DNA of 64,000 nt, taken from NCBI GenBank assembly GCA_016793465.1, contig JAEUJW010000008.1, positions 213,441-277,440 of the forward strand, in the 5' to 3' direction. This document shows, piece after piece, positions 1-7,865 of the stretch (position 1 is the first letter of the stretch; each line of letters begins with the position of its first letter). The position numbers and the translations under genes are program-made. The stretch comes from Myxococcales bacterium. Its GTDB lineage: Bacteria > Myxococcota > Polyangia > Nannocystales > Nannocystaceae. Under the pieces are notes generated by a model. That model did not search any database. It was not told the origin of the DNA and saw only the letters and a list, made by a program, of their open reading frames with translations.

Positions 1-186
1 GCCGCGCTCGCCGACCCCGCCTGCCCGGCCGCCGAGGCCGAGTTCGCCGCCCGTCCTGGCCTCGCCGTCACCACCGCCGCCCGCACCGGCCGCGTGATCG
101 CCGTGCCCGCCCGCGACCTCGCCAGCACCGGCGAGGGTATGCTGCTCACCGCCGAGGCCCTGCAGGCCCGCGTCCTCGCCGACTGA
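1..186 (+). CDS. C-terminal end of a periplasmic substrate-binding protein (haem/iron ABC importer), partial
   Basis: An open frame runs in from the left edge and stops at TGA 184-186, giving 61 residues. The segment TAARTGRVIAVPARDLAS fits the last lobe of BtuF/HmuT-type binding proteins, where a conserved GRV-hydrophobic strand precedes the C-terminal helix. A FecCD permease starts 38 nt downstream on the same strand, which is the usual order in haem, vitamin B12 and siderophore importers. The N-terminal signal peptide and most of the fold lie outside the window, so the ligand cannot be told. The family call rests partly on the neighbour. Confidence 0.6.
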   Translation, partial: AALADPACPAAEAEFAARPGLAVTTAARTGRVIAVPARDLASTGEGMLLTAEALQARVLAD

Positions 187-224
187 CCTGCGCCGCTCGC
201 CTCGCCCCGCCCTCCCTCGCGCCC

Positions 225-1244
225 ATGCCCCGCCCCGCGCTCCGCCTGCTCGTCCCGCTCGCCCTCGCGGTCGCCCTGCTCCTGGCGCTCGGCACCGGCC
301 CCGGCGACGTCGGCCCCGGCGAGGCCCTGCGCAGCCTCTACGCCCACCTCGCCGCCCCGCTCGGCCTCGCCGACGCCCCGACCGGCCTGCGCGACGCCAT
401 CGTCTGGCAGCTGCGCCTGCCGCGGGCGCTGCTGGCCGCGGTGGTCGGCGCCGCCCTGGCGAGCGCCGGCGTGCTCACCCAGGGCCTGTTCCGCAACCCG
501 CTCGCCGACCCCGGGGTGCTCGGCGTCAGCGCCGGCGCGGCCCTGGCCGCCGTGTTCGGCTTCATGCTGGGCGCCGAGCAGCACGGCCTGTGGGTCACCC
601 CGCTGCTCGCTGCCGGCGGCGCCGCGCTGGTCCTGCTCGCGCTGCTCGGCCTCCACCGCGTCGGCCAGAGCCTCGCGACCCTGCTGCTGTCCGGCTTCGC
701 CCTCGGGACCCTGTGCGGCGCGGTGGCCACCCTCTGCCTGTCGCTCGCCGCCCAGCGCTGGGACCTCGGCCTGCGGGTGATGCAGTGGAGCCTCGGCTCG
801 TTCGAGGGCCGCACGTGGGTCCACCTCGCGTGGTCGCTGCCCCCCTGCGCCGCCGGCCTCGCGCTCGCGGCCTCGCAGCTCCGCGACCTCGACACCCTCC
901 ACCTCGGCCACGACACCGCCGCCTCGCTCGGCGTCGACCTCGGCCGCCTGCGCCGCCGCGCCGTGCTCGCCGTCGGCCTGCTCGTCGGCGCCGCGACCGC
1001 GCTCACCGGCATCCTCGGGTTCGTCGGCCTGCTCGTGCCCCACCTCGCGCGCATGCTCGTCGGCGCCGGCCACCGCCGCCTGCTCCCGCTCGCCGCCGGC
1101 CTCGGCGCCGCGCTCGTCGTGCTCGTCGACACCCTCGCGCGCTCCGTCACCTCGGTGCTGCTGGCCCCCGGCGTGGTCACCAGCCTGCTCGGCGCGCCGC
1201 TGTTCCTGTGGCTCCTGCGCCGCCGCGGCCTCGCCGACGTCTGA
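225..1244 (+). CDS. FecCD/BtuC-family ABC transporter permease
   Basis: Inner-membrane permease of an iron-siderophore, haem or B12 importer. At 339 residues it has the normal family length, with about ten hydrophobic helices. It shows family landmarks: LRLPRALLAAVVGAALASAG near residues 64-83, NPLADPGVLGVSAGAALAA just after, and the cytoplasmic coupling region LTGILGFVGLLVPHLARM in the C-terminal third, which contacts the ATPase. ATG 225 begins a short basic segment followed by a hydrophobic helix. The binding-protein gene lies immediately upstream. No ATPase gene follows, so it is probably encoded before the window. Confidence 0.9.
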   Translation: MPRPALRLLVPLALAVALLLALGTGPGDVGPGEALRSLYAHLAAPLGLADAPTGLRDAIVWQLRLPRALLAAVVGAALASAGVLTQGLFRNPLADPGVLGVSAGAALAAVFGFMLGAEQHGLWVTPLLAAGGAALVLLALLGLHRVGQSLATLLLSGFALGTLCGAVATLCLSLAAQRWDLGLRVMQWSLGSFEGRTWVHLAWSLPPCAAGLALAASQLRDLDTLHLGHDTAASLGVDLGRLRRRAVLAVGLLVGAATALTGILGFVGLLVPHLARMLVGAGHRRLLPLAAGLGAALVVLVDTLARSVTSVLLAPGVVTSLLGAPLFLWLLRRRGLADV

Positions 1245-1265
1245 CCGGCGGGCCCGCCCGCGACC

Positions 1266-1279
1266 TGTCCCTCGAGACA
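1266..1279. repeat. Dispersed palindrome copy, TGTCC-N4-AGACA
   Basis: TGTCCCTCGAGACA, extended by an outer C/G pair, lies 22 nt after the FecCD permease stop. One arm base departs from perfect symmetry. A second copy, TGTCCGATGAGACA, lies at 1327-1340. See the finding on the family of about thirteen copies. Confidence 0.65.
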
Positions 1280-1599
1280 GCCCGCAGCGTCGCGCTTGAC
1301 AGCCCGCGCCATGGTCTTTCAGGACATGTCCGATGAGACAGCGAGTTCGTGTTCGCGAAACGCCGTCGCGAGCGCGTCGCAACCACGCGAGCCGGCCTCG
1401 AGGGCACGCGTCGACACCCGATCGGCCGCGCCGCCGGCCGACCGCCGCAGGCCTCGAGCACGCGGGCCGCTGCGATCTGCCGGCTGGCTTGATCTGGATC
1501 GGAGCAAGCGAAAGGACCGCGCCGCGCGGAAGCACGGACGTGTGTACGCGAGCCCGGGGCGCGGGCCGGTGCACGCGCGCGTGCGGGGGTTCGGAGTGA

Positions 1600-1650
1600 C
1601 ACCACAGCATGTTGATGACGCGCCCGAGGCGCGGCCCACATGTTGTGGTG
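1600..1650 (+). ncRNA. Candidate structured RNA element (13-bp stem with inner hairpin)
   Basis: CACCACAGCATGT (1600-1612) pairs with ACATGTTGTGGTG (1638-1650) across all 13 positions if one G-U wobble is allowed. Inside the loop, CGCGCC-CGA-GGCGCG forms a further 6-bp stem. The mismatch being a G-U wobble on the + strand favours function as + strand RNA. It lies 214 nt before the gene at 1864 and may be part of a leader or a small RNA. No known riboswitch class was recognised. Confidence 0.4.
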
Positions 1651-1863
1651 GCACTATCGAACACACGCGCGCGCCCACACAATCTGACAGTGAACGCCAG
1701 GGCGCAAATAGCCCTTATGAGCGCGTTTTGAGCCGCTTTGCCGCGCGAACACGCCAGCGCGTGACGGCAATTTTTTTCACGTGGGGGTGGACTGGAGACA
1801 CCGGATCGGGTTCCCTTGATGCCCTGGACACGTCAGCCCAGCCCAGCTCGAAGGAGTAGAGGA

Positions 1864-2904
1864 ATGCGTTTGGTGCAACTGACAGCCCTGGCCTACTGCA
1901 TCGGCTTCGTGACCGATGTTCTCGACGATGGAGCCAGTGCGAGGATGGATGTGGTGGATGGGAAACTTCCTGGCGGGCGAGTCCCGGCCGAGGACCTCTC
2001 CGAGGCGATGACGAACCCGGTTGCGCCCTCGCGAGAGATCCGTGACACGGATCCTGAAGGTCAGTTCATCAGCGACGACGATGTCGCCGCCGTGCAGGGC
2101 TTCATGCCCCGCGCCTGCGTGCACACCGTCAGCGACAAGCGACCCAAGCTGACGCGCGGCGAGCAGGAGCGGACCACCAAGGTGCTCAACCACGTGTTGA
2201 AGCGCCTGAAGGCCAGCGACGACTTCTCGAAGCTCATCCACCTCGTCGCCATGCGCGAGTCGTCGCTCCAGCAGGGCCTGGTGCACCGCCTCTCGCCCGA
2301 CCTCGAGGGCAGCTACTCCGCGTGGCGCAAGATGTCGAAGAGCTACGAGGGCAACCCGGTCGCCAAGGACCCGACCGTCTGGCAGACCTACGGCCTGTTC
2401 GGCATGAACTCCAACTACTTCACGATGGTCTGGGACAAGGCCGCGGACCCCCGCGTGCTGTGCGACGCCATCGTCGACGTGCTGGTGTACCGCCGCTCCG
2501 CCGCCCGCATGCTGCGCAAGGTCAGCGGCCAGACCATCGTCTGCAAGGACGAGCAGGGCCGCCCGTACAACTACACGACCAAGGCGACCTGGGAGACCGT
2601 GCACCGCGCCGTCAGCGGCGGCAAGCTGTGCCCCAGCAAGCACGAGGAGACGGCGGCCACCATGCGGAAGTTCTTCCGCAACCGCGCCGCCCGCGTCGGC
2701 CTCGACCCCGACAAGCCGGTCACCGCCAAGATGCTGGGCCTCGAGCCCGACAAGGGCCTCGACGGCACCAAGTTCGCGTCGCAGGAGCAGATGGTCATGA
2801 GCCTGTGGGCCGAGTTCGACGCCGAACAGGCCAGGCTGCAGACCGAAGAGGCGAGCAAAGAGGCCAAGAAGCTCGAGCGGATCGCCGCCCGCAAGCGCCG
2901 CTGA
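1864..2904 (+). CDS. Secreted protein with lytic-transglycosylase-like core
   Basis: 346 residues from ATG 1864, chosen because AAGGAG (1851-1856) lies 7 nt upstream; an in-frame TTG at 1816 lacks this. A weak signal-like segment spans residues 1-20. Residues 126-190 resemble an SLT/lysozyme-like fold: a Glu in MRESS (E132) at the catalytic position, followed by YGLFGMNSNYF, equivalent to the GLxQ/GxxQ and N segments of soluble transglycosylases. The C-terminal 60 residues are Lys/Arg/Glu-rich and probably helical. If active it would cleave peptidoglycan outside the inner membrane. The match is by motif only, and a non-catalytic relative is possible. Confidence 0.6.
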   Translation: MRLVQLTALAYCIGFVTDVLDDGASARMDVVDGKLPGGRVPAEDLSEAMTNPVAPSREIRDTDPEGQFISDDDVAAVQGFMPRACVHTVSDKRPKLTRGEQERTTKVLNHVLKRLKASDDFSKLIHLVAMRESSLQQGLVHRLSPDLEGSYSAWRKMSKSYEGNPVAKDPTVWQTYGLFGMNSNYFTMVWDKAADPRVLCDAIVDVLVYRRSAARMLRKVSGQTIVCKDEQGRPYNYTTKATWETVHRAVSGGKLCPSKHEETAATMRKFFRNRAARVGLDPDKPVTAKMLGLEPDKGLDGTKFASQEQMVMSLWAEFDAEQARLQTEEASKEAKKLERIAARKRR

Positions 2905-3091
2905 CGAGCCGCCCCCGACGTCACCCCCGAGCTCCGCCGCCGCCGCGGAGCCCGGCCCGCGATCGGACCGCCCTCGGACCCGCGACGCGCCCGGCCGCCC
3001 GCCGCCCCGCCGCGCCCGCCGGCCCGCCCGCCGCGGACGACGTTCGCCGGCGCCCGCCGGAATGCCCGTGGCGCCCCGTCGGCGCCCCCGC

Positions 3092-3097
3092 TATCCT
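3092..3097 (+). promoter_or_regulatory. -10 box, near-leaderless start
   Basis: TATCCT ends 6 nt before the GTG at 3104, so transcription should begin at or next to the start codon. No Shine-Dalgarno sequence and no -35 match are visible. Confidence 0.5.
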
Positions 3098-3103
3098 GGC
3101 CGG

Positions 3104-4645
3104 GTGTCGCTCCCTCGCCTTCCTTTAATACTTATCGGCTGTCTCCCCGCCGCGACCCTGGCCGGCCTCGCATGTGACCCCGCGGACATGTCCTCCAGGA
3201 CAGGTCTACAGGGACAGATCGACGCCCCCGACGACCTCGCCAGCCCGGCGCCCGCCCCGCTGCTCGCCTGCGGCGACGACGTCGAGGTCGACCCCCGCCG
3301 CTCGCTCGCCATCACCGATCAGGCGCTGCTGCAGAACTTCACGTTCGAGCGGGTCATGCAGCAGATCGTGACCACCAGCGCCGAGCCCGGCCTCACCAAG
3401 GAGGTCCTGTACGGGCGCTGGTGGGACTTCCTCAACGAGTCGCCCGGCGAGTTCCCCGAGGCCCGCCACTGCGACGACTTCCAGATCGACGGCCAGCCCG
3501 CGCTCGGCGCCTTCCCGATCCAGTGCCCGCGCCCCGAGGGCATCCTCGCCGCCACCGACCCGTTCTTCGACCCGAACAACAACCCCGACAGCTACATCCC
3601 GATCGGTCTGTTCAACCGCCTCGACCTCGCCCCCGTCGACGGCGCCCACTGCGGCGAGTACCGCGTGGTGTTCGCCAAGCGCTCGGGCCTGTTCGACCTC
3701 AACGACCGCAACCTCGTCATCTTCGAGGCCTCCCTGCCCAACCCGAACCCCAAGTGCGGCGTCGAGGGCTGCCAGGCCATCGCCGAGTTCTGGCTCGATC
3801 TGGCCGACACCAACAACGCCACCGAGCTGCGCAAGCGCCTCGACGACTTCTACTTCGGCGACAAGTTCGGCGTCGGCCCGGTCATCCACGCCGACAACTA
3901 CGGCCCGCGCGGCGCCGGCCAGATCCGCACCAACGGCTTCATGCCCGCGCCCAACCTCTGGCAGCTCCACGAGTTCAAGTTCTCGCACGACTGCGGCTTC
4001 GGCCCGTGCATCCGCCCCCACGCCGTCAAGGACAACCCCCACCCCGGCCTGTTCGCCGACGACTCGACCGTGCCCGGCGCCGAGACGTTCAAGCGCTGGC
4101 TGCTGAAGCAGGTCCCCAACCTCGAGGTCGACGACGTCAACCGGTTCTTCACCACCGACGTCGGCACCTTCATGGCCGGCCAGAGCACCGCCGAGGGCAC
4201 CTTCGACATCTACCGCCAGCAGGTCGGCAGCGAGTTCCGCCAGCAGATCCAGGACGCGATCAGCACCGGCATCACCGCCGACCAGCTCCTCAACCGCCTC
4301 GGCACGCTGTCGTGCGCCGGCTGCCACCAGCACAACAACAACTTCGAGGACGCCGACCTCGGCGGCGGCCTCAACTGGCTGCCGAGCATCGGCTTCGTGC
4401 AGATCACCGAGGAGTTCACCGACAACGGCCCGTTCGGCCCGCGCTTCGGCCTGTCCGACGCCGTCCTCGACGTGTTCCTGCCCCACCGCAAGACCACCAT
4501 GGAGAACTTCCTGAAGACGGCCGCCTGCAGCGCCTGCGAGAGCTCCGGCATCAAGGGCACCCAGCCCCTGCCCCCGTCCGCCTTCGCCCCGCCCGGCCCC
4601 AAAGCCCCCGGCCTGACCCTCGGCGGCCCCCCCAAGAGTCACTGA
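3104..4645 (+). CDS. Lipoprotein with a single c-type haem motif (CAGCH)
   Basis: 513 residues. GTG 3104 is preferred over ATG 3062 because it puts a clean lipoprotein signal at the N-terminus (hydrophobic run, lipobox ending at C24) and follows a -10 box. The mature protein has no low-complexity tether. Residues 404-408 read CAGCH, the covalent haem-attachment motif, within TLSCAGCHQHNNN; a later CSAC pair (AACSACESSG) may be structural. The body is rich in Asn, Asp and Phe and resembles no enzyme I can name. It is probably an exported electron-transfer or haem-binding surface protein. A dispersed palindrome copy (3189-3202) lies inside the start of the coding region. Confidence 0.7.
   Translation: MSLPRLPLILIGCLPAATLAGLACDPADMSSRTGLQGQIDAPDDLASPAPAPLLACGDDVEVDPRRSLAITDQALLQNFTFERVMQQIVTTSAEPGLTKEVLYGRWWDFLNESPGEFPEARHCDDFQIDGQPALGAFPIQCPRPEGILAATDPFFDPNNNPDSYIPIGLFNRLDLAPVDGAHCGEYRVVFAKRSGLFDLNDRNLVIFEASLPNPNPKCGVEGCQAIAEFWLDLADTNNATELRKRLDDFYFGDKFGVGPVIHADNYGPRGAGQIRTNGFMPAPNLWQLHEFKFSHDCGFGPCIRPHAVKDNPHPGLFADDSTVPGAETFKRWLLKQVPNLEVDDVNRFFTTDVGTFMAGQSTAEGTFDIYRQQVGSEFRQQIQDAISTGITADQLLNRLGTLSCAGCHQHNNNFEDADLGGGLNWLPSIGFVQITEEFTDNGPFGPRFGLSDAVLDVFLPHRKTTMENFLKTAACSACESSGIKGTQPLPPSAFAPPGPKAPGLTLGGPPKSH
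3189..3202. repeat. Dispersed palindrome copy, TGTCC-TCCA-GGACA
   Basis: Perfect arms with a 4-nt centre, inside the coding sequence just after the lipobox codon of the CxxCH lipoprotein gene. Confidence 0.65.
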
Positions 4646-4696
4646 TTTTCATGGCCCGCCGTCGCGGCCGTCGCTCGCTCTCGCGGGCGCGCGTGT

Positions 4697-4702
4697 TACA
4701 CT
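4697..4702 (+). promoter_or_regulatory. -10 box and Shine-Dalgarno for the FabH-type gene
   Basis: TACACT is followed 16 nt later by AGGAG (4719-4723), itself 7 nt before the TTG start at 4731. Unlike most genes here, this one has a conventional short leader with a ribosome binding site. Confidence 0.5.
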
Positions 4703-4730
4703 GCGCAGCGCTTTTCGCAGGAGCACCCGC

Positions 4731-5762
4731 TTGGTTCAAGCTTATATCTCCGGCACCGGCTTCCACGTCCCGCCGCGCGTCGTCACCAACGACGACCTGA
4801 TCCGCGACCACCACATCGAGACCTCGCACGAATGGATCGTCCAGCGCACCGGCATCGAGGCCCGCCGCTTCGCCGAGCCCGGGGTCGGCACCTCCGACAT
4901 GGCCCTGCTCGCCGCGCGTGACGCCCTCGCCGCCGCCGGCCTCGCCGCCCACGACCTCGACCTCATCGTCGTCGCCACCCTCTCGCCCGAGCACGCCTTC
5001 CCCGGCAGCGGCGTGTTCCTGCAGCACAAGCTCGGCCTGTGCGACGGCGAGAACGCCAAGTTCGTGCCCGCCCTCGACGTGCGCAACCAGTGCTCCGGCT
5101 TCCTCTACGCCCTGTCGACCGCGGTCGCCCACGTGCGCGCCGGCATGGCCCGCCACGTGCTCGTCGTCGGCGCCGAGACCCACTCCGCCGCCCTCGACCT
5201 CTCGACCGAGGGCCGCACCGTGTCCTCGCTGTTCGGCGACGGCGCCGGCGCCGTCGTCGTCTCCGCCACCGAGGAGGACCGCGGCGTGCGCGGCGTCTAC
5301 CTCGGCGCCGACGGCCGCCACGCCGACGTGCTGTGCCAGAAGATCTGGGACATCCGCCAGCGCCCCTTCATCCCCAAGAACCCCGACCGCTCGGGCACCG
5401 TCGCCCCGGAGATGCTGTGGGCCACCATGGACGGCAAGCTCGTGTTCAAGCACGCCGTCGCCACCATGCTCGGCGCGCTCATGCGCGCCTGCACGCAGCA
5501 CCGCATCGGCGTCGAGGACATCGACCTGTTCCTCTTCCACCAGGCCAACATGCGGATCAACCAGTTCATCGCCCAGCAGCTCGGCGTCGGCGACGAGAAG
5601 ATCCCGCACAACATCCAGCGCTACGGCAACACCACCGCCGCCACCATCCCCATCCTGCTCGCCGAGTGCGTCCGCGAGGGCCGCCTGCGTCCGGGCATGA
5701 AGGTCGCCATGGCCGCCTTCGGCTCCGGCTTCACCTGGGGCGCCGCCATCCTCGACTGGTAA
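4731..5762 (+). CDS. fabH: 3-oxoacyl-ACP synthase III family (FabH-type ketosynthase)
   Basis: 343 residues, thiolase fold. The full Cys-His-Asn triad is present: C121 in NQCSGF, H270 in FHQANMRIN and N300 in YGNTTAATIP. GDGAGAVVV (169-177) and the C-terminal GSGFTWGAAILDW strand are typical of the family. The enzyme condenses an acyl-CoA with malonyl-ACP to start fatty-acid synthesis, or performs a related priming step. It stands alone, without the fab operon, so a specialised role in branched-chain or secondary lipid priming is possible. TTG 4731 is chosen for its AGGAG ribosome binding site. Confidence 0.9.
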   Translation: MVQAYISGTGFHVPPRVVTNDDLIRDHHIETSHEWIVQRTGIEARRFAEPGVGTSDMALLAARDALAAAGLAAHDLDLIVVATLSPEHAFPGSGVFLQHKLGLCDGENAKFVPALDVRNQCSGFLYALSTAVAHVRAGMARHVLVVGAETHSAALDLSTEGRTVSSLFGDGAGAVVVSATEEDRGVRGVYLGADGRHADVLCQKIWDIRQRPFIPKNPDRSGTVAPEMLWATMDGKLVFKHAVATMLGALMRACTQHRIGVEDIDLFLFHQANMRINQFIAQQLGVGDEKIPHNIQRYGNTTAATIPILLAECVREGRLRPGMKVAMAAFGSGFTWGAAILDW

Positions 5763-5789
5763 ACGCCGTCGCCCCCGCCCCGGGCCTGA

Positions 5790-5795
5790 TATAAC
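5790..5795 (+). promoter_or_regulatory. -10 box, leaderless start
   Basis: TATAAC ends 8 nt before ATG 5804, just after the fabH-type stop. No -35 match at 17-bp spacing. Confidence 0.5.
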
Positions 5796-5803
5796 CGGGC
5801 TCG

Positions 5804-6289
5804 ATGCGCCCCACACTGCTCGCTCTGGTCGTCCTCCTCGCCGCCTGCAAGGACACCGGCAGCGACCCGGCCACCGCCGCCCCCGACCACCCCGAGCTCG
5901 CGCCGGTCCAGTTCGGCCCCGGCTCCGACAAGCTGACCTTCGACGACCGCCCCGCCGTGGCCCAGGCCGCCGCCGAGCTCGAGAAGAACCAAGGCCTCCA
6001 CCTGCTCGTCATCGGTCGCACCGACTCCCGCGGCGGCGCCCAGAAGAACATGCAGCTCGGCCTCCAGCGCGCCCGCGAGGTCCGCGAGGCCATCTTGTTG
6101 AAGGCCGCGGGCAAGGTCCCGCTCGAGCGCGTGCACGTCGGCTCGCGCGGCCAGGCCGATCCGACCGGCGACAACAACACCGACGACGGCCGCGCCGCCA
6201 ACCGCCGCGTCGAGTTCTTCTTCTACGTGCCCGACGGCAAGCCCCTGAAGAGCCACTTCGCCACCCCGATCATCATCGAGGGCGAATAG
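5804..6289 (+). CDS. Small OmpA-domain lipoprotein
   Basis: 161 residues. The signal MRPTLLALVVLLAAC ends in a lipobox with Cys15. The rest is one OmpA-like peptidoglycan-binding domain: a beta strand PVQFGPGSDKLTFDDR, the helix-rich middle LLVIGRTDSRGG and the closing region NRRVEFFFYV, where the Asp and Arg that bind diaminopimelate normally sit. Such proteins tie the outer membrane to the cell wall. It has its own start signal and overlaps none of its neighbours; its stop is only 3 nt from the convergent kptA stop. Confidence 0.85.
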   Translation: MRPTLLALVVLLAACKDTGSDPATAAPDHPELAPVQFGPGSDKLTFDDRPAVAQAAAELEKNQGLHLLVIGRTDSRGGAQKNMQLGLQRAREVREAILLKAAGKVPLERVHVGSRGQADPTGDNNTDDGRAANRRVEFFFYVPDGKPLKSHFATPIIIEGE

Positions 6290-6292
6290 AGC

Positions 6293-6859
6293 TCAGCGCG
6301 TGCGCACCAGGTACGCCGGCGGCACGTGCTCGACCAGCCACACCCCGTTGGCGCTGCAGTAGAACACGCCGCCGTCGGCGTGCAGCCGCCCGCTGGCGAC
6401 CGTGAACACCGCCGGCTTGCCGTGCCTGCCCCCGACCTTGAGCGCCGTCTCGAGGTCCGCCGACAGGTGCACGTGGTGCCGCGCCATTTTTAATAGGCCG
6501 TGGCGCAGGATGGCCGCGACAGTCTGTTCACCTGTCCCATGGAACAGGTCCTCGGGCGGCGCCTGCGGCGCGAGCTGCAGGTCGACCGCGACGGTGTGCC
6601 CCTGGTTGGCCCGGATCTTGGTCCCGGTCGCGTCGAATCCGAAGCGCTGCTTGTCGCTGCCGGCGACCACCGCCTCGAGCTGCGCCCGCGAGATCCGCAC
6701 CCCGTGGCGCGCGCACGCGGCGAGCAGCGCCTCGACCGCGACCCACCCGCCCGGCTCGAGCGTCAGCCCGATCCGCCCCGGATCGTGGCGCAGGTGCTTG
6801 CTGAGGTACTTCGAGATCTTGACCTGGGGGTCGCTCGCCACGGCCACCCATCTTGCCAT
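6293..6859 (-). CDS. kptA: RNA 2'-phosphotransferase (Tpt1/KptA family)
   Basis: 188 residues from ATG 6859; the frame continues upstream but has no family similarity there. The enzyme transfers an internal RNA 2'-phosphate to NAD+, giving ADP-ribose 1'',2''-cyclic phosphate. Family residues are visible: SKHLRH (R24, H25), KIRANQGHT (R83), FHGT (H107) and RHHVHLS (R128, H131). In eukaryotes it finishes tRNA splicing. The bacterial role is unsettled, because bacteria lack the matching ligase. Codons 122-124 are CTA-TTA-AAA, exceptional in this genome. A dispersed palindrome copy lies within the gene at 6533-6546. Confidence 0.88.
   Translation of the reverse strand: MARWVAVASDPQVKISKYLSKHLRHDPGRIGLTLEPGGWVAVEALLAACARHGVRISRAQLEAVVAGSDKQRFGFDATGTKIRANQGHTVAVDLQLAPQAPPEDLFHGTGEQTVAAILRHGLLKMARHHVHLSADLETALKVGGRHGKPAVFTVASGRLHADGGVFYCSANGVWLVEHVPPAYLVRTR
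6531..6548. repeat. Dispersed palindrome copy inside kptA (18 nt)
   Basis: CCTGTCCCATGGAACAGG has 7-bp arms with one mismatch around a CATG centre. Confidence 0.65.
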
Positions 6860-7096
6860 GACATCCGCGTCAGACCTCGCCGCGCGCCCGCGGCCGCGTC
6901 CGGGCATCGACGTCAGAGCGGCCCTGCCCGACCCGAAAAACCGCTGAGATCCCCAGCACTTTCGTTCTGGAACGGCGACTGCAAACCATGCTCGCGTTCG
7001 CCGGGGCGAACCAACCTCCTCCAACCCCGCCGCGGCGCACCTTGGCTTATTTGCTTCGCCGTCCCGCTTGGCTTATCCGCTTGGCCTGACTTGAAC

Positions 7097-7138
7097 CGCT
7101 TAACCCTTGCCGCTTAACCCTTACCGCTTAGCCCTTAC
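7097..7138 (+). repeat. Three tandem copies of a 14-bp unit
   Basis: CGCTTAACCCTTGC, CGCTTAACCCTTAC and CGCTTAGCCCTTAC follow one another without gaps at 7097-7110, 7111-7124 and 7125-7138. Looser relatives flank them on both sides (CTTGGCTTAT twice near 7040-7080, CCTTAACCGACTTCGCTTA near 7150). Confidence 0.75.
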
Positions 7139-7274
7139 CTTACTTCCTTCGCCTTAACCGACTTCGCTTATCTTATCTCGCTGACGCCGCACCCCCGGGT
7201 CCCCCCGGACCCGGTGCCAACCCCGCAAAAGAGCTCGGGCCTGGTCGTATGCACCGGGCCCGACTCGTTTTTGT

Positions 7275-7280
7275 TACTCT
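7275..7280 (+). promoter_or_regulatory. -10 box, leaderless start
   Basis: TACTCT ends 8 nt before GTG 7289. This supports GTG 7289 over the upstream in-frame ATG at 7214. Confidence 0.5.
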
Positions 7281-7288
7281 GGCGGCCC

Positions 7289-7861
7289 GTGCTCCGCCGC
7301 CGCTCGCTCGTTGCCCTCGCGCTCGTCCTCGCCTGCGACGACCCCGGCGCCGCGCCGCCCGAGGAGGAGCAGGTCCTCCCCGAGCTCGAGCTCTGCGACC
7401 CCGTGCGCGCGTGGGACGAGGACCACGCCGCCCTCGAGGGCGCGTTCCAGGCCGCCCTCAACGACCTGCGCGCCGAGGGCGGCCAGTGCGGCCAGCTGGT
7501 GTTCCCGCCGGCCCCGCCCGTCTACCTCGACCCCGCGCTCCGCTGCGTCGCCCGCCTGCACAGCCAGGACATGGTCGCCCGCGAGTACCTCGGCGAGGTC
7601 GACCCCGACGGCCTCGGCACCGCCTTCCGCCTCGGCGAGGTCGGCTACGAGGCCGCGACCTTCGCCGAGAACGTCGGCTTCGGCTACGAGGACCCCGCCG
7701 CCGCGCTCGCCCTGTGGGCCGACAGCTCCGCCAACTGCTGGAAGCTGTTCGCCCGCGAGCTCACCGACATCGGCGTCGGCGTGGTCGACGGCCCGTTCGC
7801 GCCCAAGGACCGCCCCGAGACCGACGGCCTGTACTGGACCGTCACCTTCGCGGCCCGCTGA
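7289..7861 (+). CDS. CAP (SCP/PR-1) domain lipoprotein
   Basis: 190 residues from GTG 7289, which places the lipobox LVLAC at residues 12-16. The mature part is a single CAP domain: HSQDM (first metal-site His), the hallmark AENVGFG, the paired cysteines seen in bacterial members (RCV and NCWKLF), then IGVGV and YWTVTFA strands. CAP proteins bind lipids or sterols, or act on peptidoglycan or other proteins. Which applies here cannot be seen. The likely location is the outer face of a membrane. Confidence 0.85.
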   Translation: MLRRRSLVALALVLACDDPGAAPPEEEQVLPELELCDPVRAWDEDHAALEGAFQAALNDLRAEGGQCGQLVFPPAPPVYLDPALRCVARLHSQDMVAREYLGEVDPDGLGTAFRLGEVGYEAATFAENVGFGYEDPAAALALWADSSANCWKLFARELTDIGVGVVDGPFAPKDRPETDGLYWTVTFAAR

Positions 7862-7865
7862 CGCC

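Larger units (their letters stand above)
1245..1863. other. Intergenic region, 619 nt, no convincing gene
   Basis: The open frames here have Arg-rich shadow composition and I reject them. The left part holds two copies of the TGTCC-N4-RGACA palindrome (1266-1279, 1327-1340), a TTGACA at 1296-1301 without a matching -10 box, and the self-complementary GGACATGTCC at 1322-1331. The right part is visibly less GC-rich, with a T7 run near 1770, and holds a strong RNA-foldable inverted repeat (1600-1650). It most likely contains the promoter and leader of the gene at 1864. Confidence 0.6.
6860..7288. other. Intergenic region with low-GC tandem repeats
   Basis: The 429 nt between kptA and the CAP-domain gene contain no plausible coding frame. 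Roughly 7040-7190 is much less GC-rich than the surroundings and is built from variants of a CGCTTAACCCTTAC unit. The -10 box of the next gene lies at its right end. Confidence 0.6.

Noticed and set aside
1640..1665. Sigma-54 promoter-like TGGCAC upstream of the gene at 1864
   Set aside because: The TTGC element at the required distance is absent.
1296..1859. Possible gene in the first long intergenic region
   Set aside because: Arg-rich product without family features, crossing the inverted repeat and the AT-rich leader region. No ribosome binding site.
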